Assembly: GCA_027577415.1 (NCBI GenBank)
Contig: JANBQS010000703.1
Location: 1-13,274, forward strand
Length of the DNA: 13,274 nt
Source of the DNA: Coemansia sp. RSA 922
Lineage: Eukaryota > Kickxellomycota > Kickxellomycetes > Kickxellales > Kickxellaceae
Reading direction: 5' to 3'
Each line of letters starts with the position of its first letter. Within the stretch, counting starts at the first letter, position 1. Below are positions 8,416 to 13,274 of this stretch, one piece after another. The notes beneath the pieces are model-generated. The model did no database searches and was not told the DNA's origin. It saw nothing but the letters and a program-made list of their open reading frames with translations. The position numbers and the translations under genes are program-made.

Positions 8416-9837
8416 TTATCCGAATAAAGTTAGTTTGCTCTCAATGTATCCCGCAAGCTTGAAGAGCAGGTAATATAAATTGGAGTTTGAGGTGTCGTCA
8501 TCCTAAGGCGCTTGAGAGTGGTCGATTGTGTAGTCGGCGAGGCTGTTCTGCACGTTTGGCAAGATTTGGAAAGATAGATTCCCGCTGAGCTTGTATTCGC
8601 CTGGATCAAAATGGTACCACTGGTTAGACATCTCCAACTAGCGCGTAAAGAAAGATTGGACGGCCTTGATTTGCGTAAAAGCGTAAGTAAAGTTCTGAGT
8701 AATGCGTAGCATGAGTGTCGATTTCCACCTAATAAACATGGCCTCACCAGAGTACTCAAGGCCGTCTAGGGATAGTTCTGTGTGACTGTGGAAAATCTTC
8801 CAAACCGCCAGCCCATGTAGGGTATGTGCGTTTTGAGATTTGCTACTCTAAGAACCAAAACCCGTGGCGACCATATGTAGGTCGATCTGAAAAACGGGCC
8901 CAACTGTATCTATATGTATAGCTTGCAATAAGTGCGAAACCCGCCGCCAGAAAGTTTGAACGTAGGGACAATACTAAAAGTAGTTCATGCTATTCTCGCA
9001 TTCTATCTCCTCGGCTTCGTCGCTTGAATTGTCGGATCGAGTAATAGCACTGCAGTACTAGCATATGAGGTTCGAGGTCAGGAATGAAGTGTGACAGTTC
9101 CATGGCCACTAGGACCGCGGCATAAGCCATTAGCCATAGTGGCGAGAGGTGTTTGGATTTTTGTCAGCTGAATCCAGCGCACCTTGGACAGCCTTGTAAT
9201 ATCCGTTTCTGCTCTCGCCATTTGGTCATCTTTATGTTCATACCGGTTTTATCGGCACAACCTCCGTGGAAGACGCTGTCAGTCGCCCAAGTCGTGGTGT
9301 ATATACTTCTAGGGGAACATCACCTAGTTGAGTGTGTGCCCACACAGCGCATCTTTTCAGGTCGAGCGGATAGTTAAGCAATTTGAAAACGGCGTGGGGG
9401 TGGAGGTTGATCCGGCGCTGGCCAAAAGCCAGAACGTACGGTTGTAGAAGAGGATCGTCGCGCGAAATTGCTGCGCCAGTCAGCTCATAGCGCTCAAGAA
9501 TTTCGCCTAGAGTGAAAAGTTTGTTTTCCTGCAGCGTCCTCCGAGTTGCCGCAGATTTCTCGACAAGGAGGTATACTTCCAGATTCTCGAAAGGTAAGCC
9601 AAGTGGAGACTCGACAAAGCTGTTAAAGGCCTCGTCAGGTCCCTTGCCCTTGAGGACAAACCAGCTGCGTAGGACTCGATACTGGTATGCTGGTAGCCCT
9701 TTCTGGAATTGCTTGGGTTGTGCAAGTGCGAGAAGATCAGAAGAGTTCATGTTTTTTTGGCCCAGCTGTTGGCCGAAGACCCATTGAGCTGTGACCGCCC
9801 ACCAGTGAGGATCCTTCTGGCACAACATGTTTGCCAT
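8416..9837 (-). pseudogene. LINE ORF2 C-terminal region in one frame with ten internal stops
   Basis: From 9837 to 8416 one reading frame runs 474 codons with no needed frameshift. It begins NMLCQKDPHWWAVTAQWVFG, the post-RT region of a LINE polyprotein, and is open to 9241. After that ten in-frame stops appear: TGA at 9240 and 9228, TAA at 9234 and 9132, and TAG at 9111, 9060, 8976, 8850, 8640 and 8505 (first base given). Between them the protein is still readable: a YCPYVQTFWRRVSHLLQ block like the cysteine/tryptophan region near LINE C termini, then FIRWKSTLMLRI, NQWYHFDPGEYKLSGNLSF and YYLLFKLAGYIESK before the final TAA. Decay has been by base changes more than by indels. The assignment to the same LINE rests on strand, order and frame; the C-terminal 200 residues are less certain than the RT. 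Confidence 0.7.
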
Positions 9838-9868
9838 GAACTGAGTGAAGATGGCTTTTGCTTGCTTT

Positions 9869-10541
9869 TCAAAGAGTAGGAATCCAAGTAACCTGAGGCC
9901 GCCCTACTTTTTTAGAATGGATGATGACGTCATACTGGCCCTCCATGTGTCCTGTGGCGATGCCGTCCTTGAGAAAGTAGATTCCCAAGTATCTGATAAT
10001 GGTGCAATCTGGGAGAATCGGGATACTAGGCAGTGCAAGTGATGTGTTACCAATACGCAGCATCTCGGTTTTATCATTGTTTAATTTGGAGTTTGAGGCA
10101 TGACTGTGTAGCTCTATTGCGTTGCGGAATGCTGTCACATCGTCCTCAGAGGATAGTCCGACGGCGATATTATTGGCAAAGGCAATAGCATAGAGAGCAT
10201 ATTCAGGCAGTCTGATGCCCACTAGGTGCTTGCGGAGGTAGCATAAGAGGGGCTTGGCGATGAGGTTGTAGAGCAACAGTGGGAGTGGGTCACCCTGCCA
10301 AGGCCTTGGCAGATCCAAATACCCATCGCTGTCCTAGAACCAAACCTCACATCAGCTGTACTACCCTTGTAAATCGAGAATACGAGGCGACGGTATCTTT
10401 CTCCGAGGCTGCAGTTAGCCATACACTGATCCAGATACTCCCAATCCACTCGGTCATAGGCCTCATGCTGTTGTTTTTTACAATTGGGATATTGAGATTT
10501 TGGCATAAATAGGCAATAATTCTCAACCTAGGAACTGCCAC
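9869..10541 (-). pseudogene. LINE reverse transcriptase core, frameshifted and catalytically dead
   Basis: Three frames must be joined. From 10541 to about 10465 the frame reads RLRIIAYLCQNLNIPIV. The frame open from 10506 then carries AYDRVDWEYLDQC and continues to about 10310. The frame starting at 10318 carries WQGDPLPLLLYNLIAKPL, FANNIAVG, LNNDKTEML and YLGIYF. One missing base at about 10310, inside the normal QG-x-RQGDPL block, explains the second shift. The catalytic pair of Asp expected in FADD is Asn-Asn. The first catalytic Asp, expected shortly before AYDRV, is also not present (the frame reads KKQQHEAYDRV). Such a protein cannot be an active polymerase. Confidence 0.85.
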
Positions 10542-10672
10542 GGCATATCAGGGTAGCAGGGTCATAACCAAGATGCACATAGTTGATTCAGCGAGCTTGG
10601 CCGAGGTCACTACCACGTACCCTGCTGGTTTGGGTTCGATCCCGGACGGCAGTTAGCATGCATGCTTTTTTT
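10533..10672 (+). ncRNA. tRNA-like Pol III element (SINE head, intron-bearing tRNA or tRNA pseudogene)
   Basis: GGTTCGATCCC at 10633-10643 fits the Pol III B box and tRNA T loop (TTCGATC at 10635-10641). A T7 run at 10666-10672 would end Pol III transcription. Two nested perfect helices bracket the element: AACTGCC (10533-10539) with GGCAGTT (10648-10654), and AGCAGGGT (10555-10562) with ACCCTGCT (10619-10626). If these are acceptor and anticodon stems, then T33-CAT-A (10562-10566), a roughly 53-nt intron after it, a 4-nt variable loop and the T arm fall in tRNA order, and the anticodon would be CAT. Against this, the D arm is poor, the T stem has a mismatch and one base is extra before the 3' acceptor strand. 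A TGGCCGAGGT at about 10599-10608 also looks like an A box. A SINE or a decayed tRNA is as likely as a working gene. Confidence 0.45.
10655..10672 (+). terminator. 12-bp palindrome followed by T7, Pol III-type terminator
   Basis: AGCATGCATGCT (10655-10666) is a perfect palindrome directly behind the tRNA-like 3' stem, followed by a T7 run. Pol III needs only the T run (four or more) to stop. The run sits at the distance expected behind a tRNA 3' end. Confidence 0.5.
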
Positions 10673-11389
10673 CCCTCTCTAAATAGTTTTGTTAATCCCA
10701 CGTTCAATAATTGATAATAAAATAAACATGTCAATAGCTTTAAAACAGTATGTTATCACCGTAACTCTGATAGATATAGGGAATAAATTACTGGAATTTC
10801 CGCACAAGGATTGGCAAACCTGATTCGAGCGATAAATATTCAGACTCCGCTTTGAGTCGCTGTTCGCTGGCAAGAGCAGCATGCTAAAAGTTGGGACAAC
10901 GTCTGGCGATTTATGTAGCGACAACTGCTACTTCCTCCTCCAAGGTTTTCACCATCGTCATTGCCAACTCTTAGTGTGTATAATAAATATCTAAAGTCGC
11001 AGTTCATGAAACGATACTTCTCGCAAAGTGTACTCGGGTGCTCGCTCATTGGTAATGCCTCAATGCCTCGCGCAGAGTCACCTATCTGACATGTACGAGC
11101 GACTAGACTCGAAATCGCTGTAATGATTGCTAACAGGTATGACAAGAAGTAACATAGTTTGAACCAATCCGCCCAGGCTTGCAAAGTCATCGGGCACAAG
11201 GCATCAATAAGAAAAGCAAATCAAAAGTAGTGACATAGTAAATTGTCTCCAGCACAAGTGTGAAACTTGTTGGCAGCCATTTGAAGCTAGCACATATGGG
11301 GAACATACCTCTATGTAAAATCTAGATTAAAGAATAAAGACACTTGGGTTAATACTGAACAAAGGCAAATTATTAGTTGTAAAAACAAT
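10673..11389. other. AT-rich spacer without a convincing gene
   Basis: This stretch lies between the tRNA-like element and the helicase relic. A minus-strand frame of 119 codons (10840-11199) begins MCPMTLQAWADWFKLCYFL, has one hydrophobic segment, a GGGSSSC and a Cys-rich end. It matches nothing I know and has no supporting promoter or splice sites. It may be chance or another decayed gene piece. Nothing else was seen. Confidence 0.4.
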
Positions 11390-12370
11390 TCTACAATTAG
11401 ATAGCTTCAAATAAATACGCTACTCAACATACCTCACATCCAAAAACACAATAGTGGCATAGTCATTGCGATGCGATATAACATGGCCAATAGACTGGTT
11501 AACAGCTCTCATACATAGAGTGACTCGTACACCTCTTTAGCTCGCGGACCCATGCTCCCAATAACACCACTAGTCGTAGATTGTGCTCCACCTATGCCCT
11601 CATAGTACGCTAGTCGCTTAGCGAGCTCTTCAATGTCCATGATAGTCGACCCTGTCGCATCCTTAAAGCCTAGCATCGGCGTATGCTGTAGTGGCAGGTA
11701 GCTGCATCGTGCGCTCTTTGTACTCTCTCGCCAACTGCACCACTAAGCAGCACTTATTGAGGACATAAACAGACTGTACACCTAGCAACGCCCGGTCATT
11801 CACACACAGCTGCATTCGCGACCCCAATGTCACGCACTTTACTTTATCATCGGAGGCAAACTGCGTGCGCTTAATCTCGTTGACAAACTGCTCTGGAGCT
11901 GAGAGTGAGGCCGCGACGCATATATTATCTTGGTTACCCTGGGTTCCTTAGGAGGTACTACAGAATCGCTGGAATTATTGTTGTCACTATTGTCGTCGTC
12001 ACTGCTATCGTAGAGCGGTCGGTTGCCAGCACATCACTCGAGTAGTTTGCGTACTGCTGCCGAGCACTGTACTTTGCCATCGTTACCGCTATAGTGCGCC
12101 TCAACGACTATCATCGCGTCATCGCTGTTATTGTCGTCTTCATCGGGCTTGCGCTTATTACTCACATCTGTCGGCGCTGCTCGTCGGCTGGCTATCATCC
12201 CTTTTTACGCTCTGCTGCTTCCCTCCGCCGAGTATTGGCCACCCATCACGAGTACCTTTGGTGCGCGTCATCCGAGTCTACACAATCTGGTCGCTGGTCG
12301 CTGGTCATCCGCAGTCGCCGCCAAAGTACTATCTGCGGCAGTGGGTACTACTCAGGCTTTGCGCTCTTGT
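11390..12370 (-). pseudogene. CHL1: CHL1/DDX11-family DNA helicase pseudogene with large internal deletion
   Basis: Pieces of an XPD-like iron-sulfur helicase of the CHL1/DDX11 branch lie in order over several minus-strand frames. An acidic linker runs 12165-12034 (KRKPDEDDNNSDD). Then 12024-11893 encodes PRVTKIIYASRPHSQLQ, helicase motif Ia (usual form SRTHSQL). A frameshift at about 11890 leads to QFVNEIKRTQF, VTLGSRMQLCVND and VYVLNKCC. Another at 11706 leads to CSYLPLQ, MLGFKD and MDIEELAKRL. The text then jumps directly to a C-terminal part: [13 protein letters not shown], and in a third frame (11512-11420) [20 protein letters not shown], which is motif VI. The DEAH box and motifs III-V are missing, so several hundred residues were deleted. 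Motif VI arginines are changed (GR to GH, IRH to ISH). The intact protein acts in sister-chromatid cohesion; this copy cannot work. Arg/Lys-rich pieces up to about 12370 probably belong to it; motif I was not found. Confidence 0.85.
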
Positions 12371-12374
12371 TTTG

Positions 12375-12387
12375 AAAAAAAAAAAAA
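12375..12387. repeat. A13 homopolymer
   Basis: Thirteen A on the plus strand lie at the 5' edge of the readable part of the helicase relic, which is on the minus strand. It is on the wrong side and strand to be the poly(A) tail of a retrocopy of that gene. Confidence 0.8.
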
Positions 12388-13274
12388 TTTGCTTGCCCAT
12401 GCCGCCCTTTCGTTTTGGCCAAGGTGCATTTGGCCCTGGATGCATTTGGCCCTGGATGCAACAATGGTTATTTAAATTTAGACATACACACTAGATTTTA
12501 AAAGGCTGCAACTATTGACTACTCGTTGAGTAGTAACAATAAAAGACAAAAGATGGCCGCTATCTAGTCCTCTGCTACTTTTCATCCTGCTTTTGCTGCT
12601 ACCAGACACACGCCAACAAGTGTCCCTTGTTTTATCTTCAATTGACGGTACTACCTTTGCCTTTTAAGTTACAAGCAATTGTATTAATACCCATAGAGAA
12701 AAAATTGTACATTGCAACATAGTTTTTACGGTAGATAAGGTTCATCATCGAAAAACGCAAAATAGTTATCCATGTATGAATGCTTCCACTTGTACATATG
12801 CAGTGTCACACTTTGTCTAGTATTCACTCGTGTAATTTCTTTCCTAAATAAAGGTTCAAAGACAGTGCACACCCGATAGTTCAGTTTCTATATTTTTTGA
12901 CAAGTGATTATATCGCTTTGGTTTTAGATCGTATATTAAAAAGGGCGATAACATTAAAATATAAGAGTAAATCAAAACGGATTCGTTAAAGGTGGGTATG
13001 AGGATTTGCGTATATTGAGATTGACAAGCATAATTGGAGTCATTAAGATTTTGACCCTAACAATTGTCGCCGTTTTTTACTAGTAAATGATCTACTATGA
13101 TATATCATTTTAGAGTTGTTCATTTAATTTTTGCACTCATACTCGGGGGGAAAAACCTATATTTTTAAGGAACAAACAAAACGACAAGCTAGGGCGCCCA
13201 GCTAGGATAGCACCACGCATGTAGACTGCACTAGGGACCCTTACTTGGCTTAATAACCACAGTGCCAGGCTCAG
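12388..13274. other. AT-rich right end without a recognisable gene
   Basis: After the 16-bp tandem repeat, the sequence is AT-rich and no frame on either strand carries a known motif. At the extreme end a minus-strand frame reads EPGTVVIKPSKGP and stops with TAG (13233-13231). This could be the C terminus of a gene entering from the right, but 13 codons are too few to claim. No tRNA, intron or transposon end was seen here. Confidence 0.4.
12425..12456. repeat. Two exact tandem copies of a 16-bp unit
   Basis: TGCATTTGGCCCTGGA occurs at 12425-12440 and 12441-12456, followed by a partial third start (TGCA). It is a recent local duplication in non-coding DNA just upstream of the helicase relic. 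Confidence 0.85.

Larger units (their letters stand above)
8416..10541 (-). mobile_element. Decayed, 5'-truncated non-LTR (LINE-type) retrotransposon
   Basis: About 2.1 kb on the minus strand encodes, in order, a reverse transcriptase core, a post-RT region and a LINE-type C-terminal region ending at a TAA (8418-8416). RT signs are AYDRVDWEYL, QGDPLPLLLYNLI, FANNIAVG (from F-A-D-D), LNNDKTEML and YLGIYF. These match LINE RTs, not LTR or viral RTs: QGDPL, the NxxKTE block and YLGI are characteristic. The endonuclease and the N-terminal part of the RT are absent, so the copy is 5'-truncated near 10541. Frameshifts lie near 10465, 10310 and 9870 and ten stops interrupt the last part. No poly(A) tail or target-site duplication was recognised. 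The clade cannot be fixed by eye; a Tad-like fungal group is plausible. Confidence 0.85.

Noticed and set aside
10840..11199. 119-codon minus-strand frame with one hydrophobic segment and a Cys-rich end
   Set aside because: No family recognised, no splice or promoter support, in a relic-rich AT-rich stretch; described in the spacer entry but not called a gene.
12388..12420. GGMGK on the minus strand as Walker A motif I of the CHL1 relic
   Set aside because: The residues around it do not resemble CHL1 text before or after motif I, so the likeness to GTGKS is probably chance.
12094..12494. Plus-strand frames of 78-114 codons
   Set aside because: They are antisense to the decayed CHL1 acidic linker and run into the A13 tract; the helicase text on the minus strand explains the sequence better.
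13231..13274. Possible C terminus of a minus-strand gene (EPGTVVIKPSKGP then TAG)
   Set aside because: Only 13 codons are visible; too short to separate from chance.

Overview
This window is nuclear DNA from a fungus. The evidence is eukaryotic gene architecture: a 104-nt intron with GTATGT donor, CTAAC branch site and TAG acceptor; pyrimidine-rich leaders just before start codons; a C-terminal HDEL signal; and a ribosome-biogenesis gene. Compact genes, few introns and GC-rich coding DNA set in AT-rich spacers would suit an early-diverging lineage such as Kickxellomycotina. That placement is a guess, not something the sequence proves.

The left 7.6 kb is a normal gene-dense region. Bases 1-54 are the last 17 codons of an ER-lumenal protein ending in HDEL. 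Converging on it is an RRS1-like ribosome-assembly factor (192-1079, minus). Across a 776-bp divergent promoter lies a two-exon PA-TM-RING ubiquitin ligase (1856-3339, plus). About 200 bp further is a HAD-type 5'-nucleotidase of the NT5DC2/3 group with a mitochondrial-type leader (3537-5207, plus). Converging on that is an unrecognised 702-residue protein (5468-7576, minus) with five tandem 45-residue repeats, a basic nuclear-signal-like patch and a non-repetitive C-terminal region. These genes look like independent housekeeping units, not a cluster or operon.

The right 5 kb is a relic zone. From 8416 to 10541 (minus) lies a dead non-LTR (LINE-type) retrotransposon. Its reverse transcriptase is frameshifted and its catalytic ADD is changed to ANN. 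Its last 474 codons stay in a single frame but carry ten internal stops, eight of them TAG or TAA, which suggests C-to-T decay. Touching its 5' edge on the plus strand is a tRNA-like Pol III element (10533-10672) with a B box, two nested perfect helices and a T7 terminator.

From about 11390 to 12370 (minus) there is a decayed copy of the CHL1/DDX11 DNA helicase. It keeps motif Ia and motif VI, but the middle of the protein, including the DEAH box, has been deleted. It is broken over several frames and so has no long open frame.

The remaining spacers (7577-8415, 10673-11389, 12388-13274) are AT-rich and show no convincing genes. No bacterial-type system, CRISPR array or obvious new defence system is present. 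The least explained items are the repeat protein, the tRNA-like element and the mutation pattern of the LINE relic.
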